Part shown: positions 40,678-48,788 of the stretch, one piece after another
How the letters are laid out: each line of letters starts with the position of its first letter
Numbering within the stretch: the stretch's first letter is position 1
Notes under the pieces: model-generated
The model's database searches: none
The model's input: only the letters and a program-made list of their open reading frames with translations
Told to the model about the DNA's origin: nothing
Origin: Streptomyces sp. SirexAA-E
Lineage (GTDB): Bacteria; Actinomycetota; Actinomycetes; Streptomycetales; Streptomycetaceae
Assembly (NCBI RefSeq): GCF_000177195.2
Contig: NC_015953.1
Coordinates: forward strand, 4,030,001-4,094,000
Reading direction: 5' to 3'
Length of the DNA stretch: 64,000 nt
Position numbers and translations under genes: made by a program

Positions 40678-41595
40678 TCATCCGGTCGGCTCCGCCTTCG
40701 GCGGGCGGGGGCGGGCCGGACGGCCCCGGCCGCCGCCCGCCGCACGGGGCCGGGCGAGCACGACGGCGGCGACCACCGTCAGTGCCCCGGCGATCTGCGC
40801 CGGGTCCAGGGTCTCGTGCAGCACGAGATAGCCGAGCGCCGTCGCGGCGAGGGGTGAGGCGAAGCCGAGCATGGAGACGGTCAGGGCCGGCAGCCGCTCC
40901 ACGCCGCGGAACCAGATCGCGTACGCGAACAGCGCCCCGATGATCCCCAGGTAGGCGAAACCGGCGACGTTGCGTCCGCTGACCGCGCCGGGCAGCCCCT
41001 CTCCGAGCAGGGTGACGGGCAGCAGGAGCAGCCCGCCGAAGCTCAGCTGCCACCCGGTGAACGTCAGCAGGCCCACGCCCGGGGGCCGCCCCCAGCGCTT
41101 GGTGAGCACGATGCCGCTCGCCATGCTCACCGCGCCCAGGAGTCCCGCGCCCACACCCACCGGGTCCAGCTCGGCCCGGGGAGTCAGGGCCAGCAGGCCG
41201 ACCCCGACGATCCCGAGGGCGCACGCGGCGGCGTGGACCGGTGTGATCCGCTCCTTCAGCAGCAGCGCCGACAGGGCGAGGACGATCGTGGGCTGCACGG
41301 CCATCACCAGCGCCGCGACACCGCCGGGCAGATGGTAGGCGGCGACGAAGAGCAGGTAGAGGAACGCTCCGATGTTGAGCGTCCCGAGGACGGCGGCACG
41401 CCACCACCAGCCGCCGCGCGGAAGCGTCCGGCCGATCGCGAGCAGGATCAGGCCTGCGGGAAGGGCTCGGACCGTCGCGGCCAGCAGGGGTCTGCCGGGC
41501 GGCAGCGTCTCCGTGGTGACGAGATAGGTGGAGCCCCAGATCAGCGGGGCCAGTGCGGTGAGCGCGGAGTCGGCCGCGGTCCGGTCGGACGTCAC
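40678..41595 (-). CDS. EamA/DMT-family transporter
   Basis: A 305-residue ten-TMS drug/metabolite transporter with two EamA repeats (PLIWGSTYLVTTETLPPGRP; LLGAVSMASGIVLTKRWGR). GTG 41595 overlaps the nitroreductase stop (GTGA), so the two are coupled. Substrate unknown. Confidence 0.88.
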   Translation of the reverse strand: MTSDRTAADSALTALAPLIWGSTYLVTTETLPPGRPLLAATVRALPAGLILLAIGRTLPRGGWWWRAAVLGTLNIGAFLYLLFVAAYHLPGGVAALVMAVQPTIVLALSALLLKERITPVHAAACALGIVGVGLLALTPRAELDPVGVGAGLLGAVSMASGIVLTKRWGRPPGVGLLTFTGWQLSFGGLLLLPVTLLGEGLPGAVSGRNVAGFAYLGIIGALFAYAIWFRGVERLPALTVSMLGFASPLAATALGYLVLHETLDPAQIAGALTVVAAVVLARPRAAGGGRGRPARPRPPKAEPTG

Positions 41596-42263
41596 CGGGG
41601 GCCACCTCCGGCGTGGCCGTAGCGGCCGGTGAACGCCTGCCGGGAGCGGGGCCGGCGGCCGGGGTGCGCACGGGTCTCGGCGGGTCTGCCCACGGGCAGC
41701 AGCATCGCGATGTGCAGGTCCTCGCGGTCCTCGACGCCGATGGCCCGCTTCACCTCCCGCTCGTCCCAGCCGTTCATCGGGGAGGTGGCGAGCCCCATGG
41801 AGGTGGCGGCGAGCATCGCGTACGTGGCGGCGATCACGGCGTCCTTGACGGCGTACTCCCTGAGCAGGCCGCGCCGTTCGAGGTCCCGTTGGAAGTCGAG
41901 CGTGGCCCGGGAGAAGCCGCTGACGAACGCCTCGCTCCACGCGCCGTTGCGCCGGGCCCGGTCGTAGATGTCGCTCAGGTCCTCACGCCAGGCCTGGCCG
42001 GAGGCCACGAACACCAGCGTGACGGGGGCCTCCCGCGGGTGCGGCTGACCGCCGGTGGCCCGGGTGAGGGCGGCACGTCCCTCGTCGTCCGACACGGCCA
42101 CGACGAATCGCGCCTGCACATTCCAGCTGGAGGGCGCTTCCAGCGCCAGGTCGATGAGCTCGGCCAGTTGCCGTTCGGGCACCGGGTCGGGCAGGTAGTG
42201 GCGGATGCTGCGGCGCGTACGGATCGCCTGCGGCACGGTCAGGGGGCCTGGGTCCTGTGTCAT
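41592..42263 (-). CDS. Nitroreductase-family FMN oxidoreductase
   Basis: A 223-residue nitroreductase: RTRRSIRHYLPDPVPERQL (FMN phosphate contacts), APSSWNVQARFVVA, MLAATSMGLATSPMNGWDE. TACGGT (42271-42276) lies 7 nt from ATG 42263. Forms an operon with the EamA transporter, divergent from marR with palindromic operators between; plausible electrophile or quinone response. Confidence 0.87.
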   Translation of the reverse strand: MTQDPGPLTVPQAIRTRRSIRHYLPDPVPERQLAELIDLALEAPSSWNVQARFVVAVSDDEGRAALTRATGGQPHPREAPVTLVFVASGQAWREDLSDIYDRARRNGAWSEAFVSGFSRATLDFQRDLERRGLLREYAVKDAVIAATYAMLAATSMGLATSPMNGWDEREVKRAIGVEDREDLHIAMLLPVGRPAETRAHPGRRPRSRQAFTGRYGHAGGGPR

Positions 42264-42281
42264 GGCCAGGACCGTACAGCG

Positions 42282-42324
42282 ATAGCTTAGCGCTAAGCAA
42301 GAAGGTATCTCAGCGCTAAGCTAT
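42282..42324. promoter_or_regulatory. MarR operator pair
   Basis: GCTTAGCGCTAAGC (perfect 14-bp palindrome, 42285-42298) and a near copy CTCAGCGCTAAG at 42309-42320, 23 bp apart. The whole forms a larger dyad (ATAGCTTAGCGCT at 42282 with its complement at 42312-42324). It overlaps the promoters of both divergent genes. Confidence 0.7.
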
Positions 42325-42327
42325 TGC

Positions 42328-42333
42328 TATGCT
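42328..42333 (+). promoter_or_regulatory. -10 element of marR (leaderless)
   Basis: TATGCT followed by 6 nt and ATG 42340. Confidence 0.55.
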
Positions 42334-42339
42334 GAGGTC

Positions 42340-42852
42340 ATGAGTGACCATGTGGACCGCGTGCTGGCGCAGTGGGCCGAGCAGGTTCCCGGGCTCGACA
42401 CCTCCTCGATGGGGGTGTTCGGGCGCATCAAGCGGCTGGCGCGGATCGTGGAGGCGGAGCAGCGCGCCACCTTCGCCCTCCACGACCTGGACGCCGCCGC
42501 GTTCGACGTCCTGGCCACGTTGCGCCGCAGTCCGGCACCGCACCGGCTGACCCCGGCCGACCTGATGCGGTCCGCCATGGTCACGTCCGGGGCGATCACC
42601 CAGCGGCTGGACCGGCTGGAGGCGCGGGAGCTCGTCCTCCGTACCCGCAGGGAGGGGGACGGCCGCAGTGTCCACGTGTCGCTCACCGAGGCGGGCCGGG
42701 AGCTGATCGACCGGGCCCTGGTCGACCACGTGGAGAACCAGAACCGGCTGCTCTCCGGCCTGACGGACGAACAGCGCGACCGGGTCGCGGACGATCTGCG
42801 CGGCCTGCTGGAGACCCTGGGCGACACGGACCGGCAGGTCAGGCGGGCTTGA
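42340..42852 (+). CDS. MarR-family regulator
   Basis: A 170-residue MarR protein: RLTPADLMRSAMVTSGAITQ recognition region, wing RTRREGDGRSVHVSLTEAG. Probably binds the palindromes upstream and represses itself and the nitroreductase-EamA operon. Confidence 0.88.
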   Translation: MSDHVDRVLAQWAEQVPGLDTSSMGVFGRIKRLARIVEAEQRATFALHDLDAAAFDVLATLRRSPAPHRLTPADLMRSAMVTSGAITQRLDRLEARELVLRTRREGDGRSVHVSLTEAGRELIDRALVDHVENQNRLLSGLTDEQRDRVADDLRGLLETLGDTDRQVRRA

Positions 42853-42909
42853 GGTCCGACGGTGCGGCGGGTCGCACCGCAGGGTTCCCGGCGGCGTACA
42901 CCGTGGTGT

Positions 42910-43152
42910 TCACGGCAGGGGGACGAGCCGGACGACGGTGACCGTCCACACGGTCCCGGAGACGTAGTAGAGGACGATCGACCCGGACACCGTCGCCTCG
43001 CGCCGGTCGCGTTCACGCTTCACGGCGGTCGAGGCGTGTCCGTACGGATCACGGCCCAGGGTGCGCGCCATCTCGCGCCGGAACGAGTCGCCGTTCCGCA
43101 TCTTGGCCAGGGTGTCGTCGGCGGGCGGTGCGTACGAGATACGGAAGCTCAA
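42910..43152 (-). CDS. RelE/ParE-like toxin
   Basis: An 80-residue protein with the compact RelE/ParE pattern: SFRISYAPPADDTLAKM ... FRREMARTLGRDPYG ... VSGSIVLYYVSGTVWTVTVVRLV. It starts with TTG 43152, which overlaps the TGA of the upstream gene (TTGA), indicating coupled translation. Toxin assignment is from length, pattern and pairing. Confidence 0.6.
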   Translation of the reverse strand: MSFRISYAPPADDTLAKMRNGDSFRREMARTLGRDPYGHASTAVKRERDRREATVSGSIVLYYVSGTVWTVTVVRLVPLP

Positions 43153-43397
43153 GCCACGCTCCGCCTCTCGGCCTCGTCCTGGGCCAGTCTGTGCAGGATG
43201 CGTTCGGCCTCGGGATCGGGTACGGACTCCAGCATCCAGTGCCGCATGACGGCCTGGATCTCATGGATGCCCGCCTCGTTGATCGCCTGGTCGAACTCCT
43301 CGCGTCTCTCCTCGGGGAGCGCGGCGCGGATCGCCGGGATGCTGTTGGGGACGTCGACCTCGGTCCCCCCGACGAAGGTCTTCAGAGACTCGCCCAT
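43149..43397 (-). CDS. DUF6247-like antitoxin candidate
   Basis: 82 residues, acidic: IPAIRAALPEERREEFDQAI followed by a helical tail. It resembles the short DUF6247 proteins that precede RelE-type toxin genes in actinobacteria. ATG 43397 follows GGGGAGAG. Overlaps the toxin gene by 4 nt, the typical antitoxin-first order. Confidence 0.6.
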   Translation of the reverse strand: MGESLKTFVGGTEVDVPNSIPAIRAALPEERREEFDQAINEAGIHEIQAVMRHWMLESVPDPEAERILHRLAQDEAERRSVA

Positions 43398-43654
43398 GAT
43401 CGCTCTCCCCGATCTCCTTGCCCTCCGCGCTGTGTACCCGTTCCGCGCGGGGTGTGCACGCGTCGAACGGGGCGGCGTACAGGCCACGTTAGCGTGTGAC
43501 GGGTGGTCAGGGGCATCCCCGGGGACTCATGTTCGCCCGAGGCGGGGAGGCGGCCGGTCAAGTGGTGCCGTATCCGGGGCGGCAGGGGGCGTCGGGTGAT
43601 CCACCGTGCGGCGGGGCCGTCGCCCGAGGGCCAACTGCCGTTCCGGAGGCCGGA

Positions 43655-44539
43655 CTACTGCCGGGCCATGGCCCGGGCGAGGTCCAGGGACTCCGTGACG
43701 GCGGCCGGGATGTCGGTGACCGGGAAGACCGCATGCCGTACGACACGGTCCGGGCCGACGACGAGGATCAGCCGCTTGACGCGCAGGCTCTGGCCGGCCC
43801 GGAAGGTCGGCAGGCGCAGGGCCGCGGTGAGTTGGAGCCGGTCGTCGCTGAGCAGCGTGAACGGCAGGTCCTCCGCCCGCGCGAAGGCGGCCTGCTCCGG
43901 CGGTGACTGGGTGCTCACCCCGTACACGGTGACCCCGGCGTCCCGGAACTCCGGCCAGGCCGCGCGGAACTGGCGGTTCTCCAGGGTGCAGCCCGCGCCG
44001 CCCGGGACCGGAGGTCCGGCGAGGTCGGCCGGGACGCCGGGGACGCCGGTCGCGGGGTAGGCGAAGAGGACGGTCCCCGGGCCGTCGGCGGCCACCGGGT
44101 CGTGCGCGCTGCCGTCGGTCCCGGGCAGCAGCAGACCGGGCGGGACCGGCTCGCCCACGAGTCCGGCGACCCGGCGGGCCTCGGCGCCCTCGCCGGGTGC
44201 CTCGCCGGTGAGCGTGCCGTCCCCGAGGAGCCACCGGTCGGCCCAGTCCTGGAGCGAGACGAGGACGGGGACGAGCCCTCGGCCCCGCTCGGTCAGGACG
44301 TACTCGTAGCGCGCCGGACGGTCCTGGTAGAGGCGCCGTTCGAGTACGTGGTGGTCGGTCAGGGTGCGCAGGCGCTCGGAGAGGACCTTCCGGGACACGC
44401 CCAGTTCCTCGGCCAGCCGGTCGAAGCGCACATGACCGCGGGCGACCTCCCGCAGGATCAGCAGGCTCCACCAGTCGCCCACCACGGCGGCGGCCTGCGC
44501 GATACCGCAGGCGTCGTCGGCCACGCGTCGTGGACTCAT
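43655..44539 (-). CDS. HxlR-type regulator fused to a peroxiredoxin domain
   Basis: 294 residues. Residues 1-110 are an HxlR winged helix (Cys11, VVGDWWSLLILREVARGHVR, LGVSRKVLSERLRTLTD). Residues ~150-290 are an AhpC/PrxQ-like thioredoxin fold: VLFAYPATGVPG, a Cys in AGCTLENRQFRAAWPEF at the usual peroxidatic position, and VYGVSTQSPPEQAAFA. A direct peroxide- or redox-sensing repressor is a reasonable inference. Divergent from an O-methyltransferase gene. Confidence 0.8.
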   Translation of the reverse strand: MSPRRVADDACGIAQAAAVVGDWWSLLILREVARGHVRFDRLAEELGVSRKVLSERLRTLTDHHVLERRLYQDRPARYEYVLTERGRGLVPVLVSLQDWADRWLLGDGTLTGEAPGEGAEARRVAGLVGEPVPPGLLLPGTDGSAHDPVAADGPGTVLFAYPATGVPGVPADLAGPPVPGGAGCTLENRQFRAAWPEFRDAGVTVYGVSTQSPPEQAAFARAEDLPFTLLSDDRLQLTAALRLPTFRAGQSLRVKRLILVVGPDRVVRHAVFPVTDIPAAVTESLDLARAMARQ

Positions 44540-44557
44540 GGGCGCTCTCCGGAAACT

Positions 44558-44585
44558 TTGACAGACCGTCGTGCCCCCATAGTAG
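44558..44585 (+). promoter_or_regulatory. Promoter of the O-methyltransferase gene
   Basis: Consensus -35 TTGACA at 44558-44563 and TAGTAG at 44580-44585 (16-bp spacing). TGACAG (44559-44564) and CTGTCA (44602-44607) form a wide dyad that may be the operator of the divergent HxlR-peroxiredoxin protein. Confidence 0.5.
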
Positions 44586-44626
44586 GTTCCCTTTCGGAAT
44601 GCTGTCAGTATCGAAGGGGAACCCAC

Positions 44627-45295
44627 ATGGCACAGCAGGTATGGACCTCCGTCGACGACTACTTCAACGGCCTGCTGGTGGAGGAGGACGACGCCCTGCT
44701 CGCGGCCGGATCGGACAGCGCGGCCGCCGGACTGCCGGAGCACCAGGTCGCGCCCAACCAGGGCAAGTTGCTGCACCTGCTGGCCCGGATCCAGGGCGCC
44801 CGTACGGTCCTGGAGATCGGCACACTCGGCGGCTACAGCACCATCTGGCTGGCCCGGGCCCTCCCGCCGGACGGGCACCTGGTCACCCTGGAGGCCGACG
44901 AGACGTACGCCGCCGTGGCCGCCGCCAACCTCGCGCGCGCGGGGCTGGAGCGCACGGTCGACATCCGGGTCGGTGAGGCCCTGGACTCCCTGCCCCGGCT
45001 CGCCGAGGAGGGGGCCGGCCCGTTCGACCTGGTCTTCATCGACGCCGACAAGCCGTCCAACCCCGCCTACCTCGACTGGGCCCTGAGGCTGACCCGGCCC
45101 GGCAGCGTCATCGTCGGCGACAACGTGGTCCGCGACGGAGCGGTCACCGACCCCTCCAGCACCGACCCCCGAGTTCAGGGCGTCCGCCGCTTCACCGAAC
45201 TGATCGCGGAGCACCCCCGGCTCACCGCCACCACGATCCAGACCGTCGGCTCCAAGGGGTACGACGGTTTCACCCTGGCCGTCGTCACCGACTGA
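44627..45295 (+). CDS. SAM-dependent O-methyltransferase (COMT-like)
   Basis: A 222-residue methyltransf_3 enzyme: VLEIGTLGGYSTIWLARAL (motif I), LVTLEADE, DLVFIDADKPSNPAYLDWAL (catalytic Asp and Lys of catechol/caffeoyl-CoA O-methyltransferases), GDNVVRDG. GAAGGGGA box before ATG 44627. Substrate probably a catechol-type phenol. Confidence 0.9.
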   Translation: MAQQVWTSVDDYFNGLLVEEDDALLAAGSDSAAAGLPEHQVAPNQGKLLHLLARIQGARTVLEIGTLGGYSTIWLARALPPDGHLVTLEADETYAAVAAANLARAGLERTVDIRVGEALDSLPRLAEEGAGPFDLVFIDADKPSNPAYLDWALRLTRPGSVIVGDNVVRDGAVTDPSSTDPRVQGVRRFTELIAEHPRLTATTIQTVGSKGYDGFTLAVVTD

Positions 45296-45327
45296 CCGTG
45301 TCCTGCGGAGAAGGGGGAGGGCGCGGT

Positions 45328-46170
45328 ATGGCCGCCCACGTGACCGAGTTGACGTACTACCCCGTCAAGGGATGTGCAGGGGTGGCCGCCCACGAGGCGT
45401 CGATGACCTCCGCCGGCCTGGCCCACGACCGCAGCTTCATGGTGGTCGGTGACGAGGGCGTCTTCCGCACCCAGCGCCGCGACCCCCGGCTGGCCGTCAT
45501 CCGCCCCGCCATCGGCGGGGACGGCACGCGGCTCACCCTCCGCGCCCCGGACACCGAACCCCTGACCCTGCCCGTGGACACCTCCGGCGCCCGCCGCCCG
45601 GTCGACCTGTTCGGCGCGGCGTTCCAGGGCATCGACCAGGGGGACACCGTGGCCGAATGGCTCTCGGACGTACTCCGCTCCGCCAGCCGCCTGGTGCGAG
45701 TGCCGCCGGAACACGACCGGGTGACCGACGGCCGCACCCCGGGCACCTCGGCATACGCCGACAGTTGCGCCGTGCACGTCCTCTCGCGCTCCACCCTCGA
45801 CCACCTCGACCGGAAACTGGCGGAGAACGACGCGCCACCGCTCCCGCCGAACCGCTTCCGCCCGAACCTCGTGATCGACGGCTGGCCCGACCCGCACACC
45901 GAGGACCGGGCCCACCGGCTCACCGTCGGCACGGCGGAACTGGCCTACGCCAAACCGGCCATCCGCTGCGCGGTGGTCCTGGTCGACCAGGCATCGGGCC
46001 ACCGCGCGGGCCCGGAACCCCTGCGCACCCTGGCCCGCTACCGCCGGGCGGTAGCGGGCGGGGTCGCCTTCGGAACCAAGTACGCGGTCCTCAGGCCGGG
46101 GCGGGTGGCGGTGGGGGACGAGGTGACGGTCACCGGGTGGGGCGAGTCGGAGGTGGGGGCGGGGGGCTGA
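45328..46170 (+). CDS. MOSC-domain protein (MOCOS C-terminal-like)
   Basis: A 280-residue protein with an N-terminal MOSC_N beta-barrel (VTELTYYPVKGCAGVAAHEA) and a C-terminal MOSC domain with the conserved Cys in YAKPAIRCAVVLVD. Related to mARC/YcbX enzymes that use molybdenum cofactor to reduce N-hydroxylated compounds. 32 bp after the O-methyltransferase, so possibly one transcript. GGGGGAGGG box before ATG 45328. Confidence 0.88.
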   Translation: MAAHVTELTYYPVKGCAGVAAHEASMTSAGLAHDRSFMVVGDEGVFRTQRRDPRLAVIRPAIGGDGTRLTLRAPDTEPLTLPVDTSGARRPVDLFGAAFQGIDQGDTVAEWLSDVLRSASRLVRVPPEHDRVTDGRTPGTSAYADSCAVHVLSRSTLDHLDRKLAENDAPPLPPNRFRPNLVIDGWPDPHTEDRAHRLTVGTAELAYAKPAIRCAVVLVDQASGHRAGPEPLRTLARYRRAVAGGVAFGTKYAVLRPGRVAVGDEVTVTGWGESEVGAGG

Positions 46171-46273
46171 GGGGCGCGGGTCGGGTACGGGCGCGCAGGT
46201 CCGTCCTTGGTGCAGACTGACACCACTGGTGACGGCGACCTCGGTCGCCAGGGTGGGGGAAGGCGGGGCCCTG

Positions 46274-46495
46274 ATGTTTCGTGGGCTGCTCGGACTGCTT
46301 GTCGGAAGTGGCTTGATAGTGGTGGCCTGCGACTACCGCAATGTCGCGCTCCGGGTGTGGGATTGGGCGGACCTGGTGGTCACGCGGAGGTCCCGGTGGG
46401 GCACGCCCTGGAAAAGCCCTGACCACATGAGGGTCGGGTTCGGTATCGCGGGAGCCGTGTGCGCGGTGTTGGGCCTGGTGAGCATGAAGGGCTGA
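46274..46495 (+). CDS. Small two-TMS membrane protein
   Basis: 73 residues: hydrophobic segments at residues 4-19 (GLLGLLVGSGLIVVAC) and ~52-70 (VGFGIAGAVCAVLGLVSM) flanking a basic loop. GGGGGAAGG precedes ATG 46274. Not recognised. Confidence 0.55.
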   Translation: MFRGLLGLLVGSGLIVVACDYRNVALRVWDWADLVVTRRSRWGTPWKSPDHMRVGFGIAGAVCAVLGLVSMKG

Positions 46496-46818
46496 CAGCA
46501 GAGCTGACCTGCGGCGTGCGACGGCGGATGCAGCGCCATGTGGGCCGTAGGCAGAGAACGGGCGCAGCCGGCGACAGGTAAGCGGCCCACGCACTCGTCT
46601 CGTGAGTGGTCTTCTGCGGCGTCGAACCCTCAACCGTCGGCTAACGGCTGTCCGAATACTGGATGTATTCGGGCGTTCCGACAACGCGGCGAGGTGCCGT
46701 AGCTGTCGTCGCGCGCCCGCCGGGGATTACGGGACAACCCTGAGCTGGGCATGCACAAGGCCCAAGGCGTCGTGCAACTGGCCCAGCCCCCGCCCACCGC
46801 CCGGAGAGCAGTCCGAGT
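46496..46818. other. Intergenic region with one palindrome
   Basis: 323 bp, no convincing gene. CCGAATAC-TGGAT-GTATTCGG, with 8-bp arms, at 46652-46672 is the only clear structure; possible operator. Confidence 0.4.
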
Positions 46819-47139
46819 TCAGGTGTTCAGCGGATCCGCCCCGTGCCCTCGGGCGATGCCGTCGATGCGATGGGCCAGGTCGAAGTCGGCGGACGTCAGT
46901 TTGTGGCCGGCGTCGTGGGTGGTGATGGTGAAACGGACGTGGTCCCAGCGCAGATCGATGTCAGCGTGGTGGCCGATGAGGCGTTGGACGTCGGCGACGT
47001 GGACGATGAGCGCCACGCCCCCGTGGTAGCGAATGCCGAATGCACGCGTGATCGCGTCGCCGTCGCGTCGCCAGCCGGTGGCGTCACACAGAGCCGAATC
47101 GATCTCAGCCTCGGTCAACGGCACAGGCGCCTCTGCCAT
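46819..47139 (-). CDS. Pterin-4a-carbinolamine dehydratase
   Basis: A 106-residue PCD/DCoH protein. The active-site run LIGHHADIDLRWDHVRFTIT has the conserved His-His and Asp, followed by THDAGHKLTSADFDLAHRID. It dehydrates 4a-hydroxy-tetrahydrobiopterin, but a pterin hydroxylase partner is not in the window. GAGGGGA box before ATG 47139; a 2-nt gap separates it from the truncated TPR gene upstream. Confidence 0.9.
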   Translation of the reverse strand: MAEAPVPLTEAEIDSALCDATGWRRDGDAITRAFGIRYHGGVALIVHVADVQRLIGHHADIDLRWDHVRFTITTHDAGHKLTSADFDLAHRIDGIARGHGADPLNT

Positions 47140-47141
47140 GT

Positions 47142-47550
47142 TCAGTTCCCCTCTGTCACGCCGGCCAGGGTTTCCAGCAGGTCCTGGCCGACGGGTGCAT
47201 CCTGCCATGGCCGCATCGCCCTTTGGAGGGTTCTCAACTCGCCTCGTATGCGGGCCGACCTGGTCTCCGCGGCGATCTGCACCGCTGGCCGTGCGATTTC
47301 CCACGCCTGTTCTGGCTCACCGGCGTTGGCCGCGGCCGTGGCGTGACGTGCGAGGTAGACGCCGCGGTCCCGCCGCGCCGTGTCCGGTACAGAGGTGAGG
47401 ATCTGGTCCCACAGGGAGACGGCCTCATGACCAAGTCCCAGCCTGCCGTAGCAAGTGGCGCGCTGAACTTCCAGGTAGGCAGGTGTGCGGCGGCAGGCAT
47501 TGCCCCAGGGCAGGTCGTCGTCCACTTGGGGCAGCAAGGCGTTCGCCTGT
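47142..47550 (-). pseudogene. TPR regulator, C-terminal remnant
   Basis: About 130 C-terminal residues of a Streptomyces HTH-TPR regulator: LPWGNACRRTPAYLEVQRAT, GRLGLGHEAVSLWDQIL, then TPR-like helices ending LAGVTEGN. The family is ~400 residues with an N-terminal XRE domain. Here coding resemblance ends near 47545 and continues as antisense of plasmid sequence, so the gene was cut by the integrated element. Confidence 0.7.
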
Positions 47551-47993
47551 TCGTCGCTTCGCTCGGTGCCAACGTCGCCACCGCCGGATTCCTCGATCTC
47601 GCGCACCCTCCGGCCTGGTTGCGCTTCGGCATCGCTGGGTGGCCCGCGCTTGCCTTCCTCGGCGGGACGCTCCTCGCCCATACCGAGACCCCGGTTGAGG
47701 ACCGCACGCCCGTTCCGGCGGCGCCTACGGCTGATCCCTCGGCGCCGGAGCTCGTCACCGAGGAACAGGTCCCGGAGCTGGAACCAGCGCCGATTCCTGC
47801 CGCTGAGGAGTCTCCGGTCCTACCTCCCGCCGACGCGTCTCCGCCCGTGCCGGCCGCGCTCGTCGACCACGCCCGGAAGGTCGCCGACGACCACCGCGCC
47901 CGTACCGGTTCACCGATCGACACCGACACGCTCCGCGCCCGCCTCGGAGTTCCGCCTCAACTCGCCGCCGCGATTGCCGCTCAGCTCGCCTGA
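47545..47993 (+). pseudogene. Spd/DUF2637-like plasmid protein, N-terminally truncated
   Basis: The C-terminal ~150 residues of a plasmid membrane/spread protein: LFVASLGANVATAGFLDLAH, WLRFGIAGWPALAFLGGTLLAHT, then a Pro/Glu-rich linker and a helical end (LRARLGVPPQLAAAIAAQLA). The reading frame stays open leftward to 47427 (ATG), but that part is antisense of the TPR gene, so any product would be chimeric. Confidence 0.65.
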
Positions 47994-48011
47994 CCCGAGA
48001 GGAGACCCACC

Positions 48012-48203
48012 ATGCCCGCCCGCGACCACTTCCACTCCGTGATGCGGATCGGACCGGTGCAGATCGGTACCCACCGCGACCGGCACGGCCGCACCCAGCA
48101 TGCCGCCGTGTGCACCGCCGATCGCTGCGGTTGGTCGTCCGACTTCAGCAGCCGGTCCGCCGCCCAGCTCGCCGCCCGTACTCACCGCTGCAAGGTCCGC
48201 TGA
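48012..48203 (+). CDS. Mobile element transfer protein
   Basis: 63 residues: HFHSVMRIGPVQIGTHRDRH, then CTADRCGWSSDFSSR and a final CKVR. Three Cys and two His could form a zinc site. Small proteins of this type sit before spdD in pSAM2-like elements. GAGAGGAGA box upstream. Confidence 0.65.
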   Translation: MPARDHFHSVMRIGPVQIGTHRDRHGRTQHAAVCTADRCGWSSDFSSRSAAQLAARTHRCKVR

Positions 48204-48215
48204 AGGAGTCCCGCC

Positions 48216-48371
48216 ATGGACGTACCGCTCTGGCTCGCCCTGATCGCCGTCGGCTGGCTCGGCGTGAAACTGATCCGCCCGCCCTGGTGGCTCGTGCTCG
48301 TACTGCTGCTCGGCGGCTACCTCCTCGCCGACAGCCTCCTGACCCCCGTGATCGACACCGCCGTCAAGTAG
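48216..48371 (+). CDS. 51-residue membrane protein of the element
   Basis: MDVPLWLALIAVGWLGVKLI, then WWLVLVLLLGGYLLADSLL: two hydrophobic helices. AAGGAG precedes ATG 48216. Typical small Spd-type protein of actinomycete plasmids. Confidence 0.65.
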   Translation: MDVPLWLALIAVGWLGVKLIRPPWWLVLVLLLGGYLLADSLLTPVIDTAVK

Positions 48372-48394
48372 CCCCGACCGAAGGGAGAACCGCC

Positions 48395-48697
48395 ATGCTC
48401 CGCCCGAGGATCCCCACCAACCCGTTGCCGACCGGAATCGTCACGGGCACTGCCCGGAACGACGTCCCCGCCGTGCCCCACCGGACCCCGGCCCCAGCCC
48501 CTATGGCTCCCGCACGTCCCACGGTTCAGCTCACGCCCGGTGCCGTCGTCGCCGTCATCGGTGGTGGCACGGCCGTTGTCCTGGTCGTCGGCGCGGTCCT
48601 GGTCTCCATGCTCCTCGCGGTCGCCGTCACCGCCGCATCGCTCGCCATCAGCGCCCTGATCGTCCGCTCGCTCGTGGCGTCGCAGAACCACCGCTGA
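48395..48697 (+). CDS. spdD: SpdD-like plasmid spread protein
   Basis: 100 residues: a Pro-rich N-terminus (residues 1-45) and a hydrophobic region (GAVVAVIGGGTAVVLVVGAV and continuing to ~85). AAGGGAG before ATG 48395. Spd proteins affect plasmid spreading between hyphal compartments. Confidence 0.7.
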   Translation: MLRPRIPTNPLPTGIVTGTARNDVPAVPHRTPAPAPMAPARPTVQLTPGAVVAVIGGGTAVVLVVGAVLVSMLLAVAVTAASLAISALIVRSLVASQNHR

Positions 48698-48788
48698 CCG
48701 GCTTCCGGGCGGCCTCGATACCGCCAAGCATCCGCCGCCCGGAAGCCGTGCTCCTCCCCGAACCACAGATCCGGAAGGAAGCACCATC

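Noticed and set aside
46600..46650. tRNA-like 3' end (GTCGAACCCT) as a possible att site for the integrated element
   Set aside because: No T-arm pairing or acceptor stem can be formed, and it lies ~900 bp outside the element.
47427..47545. ATG 47427 as the genuine start of the Spd-like protein
   Set aside because: The first ~40 residues are antisense to the TPR gene, so they are junction read-through and not native sequence.
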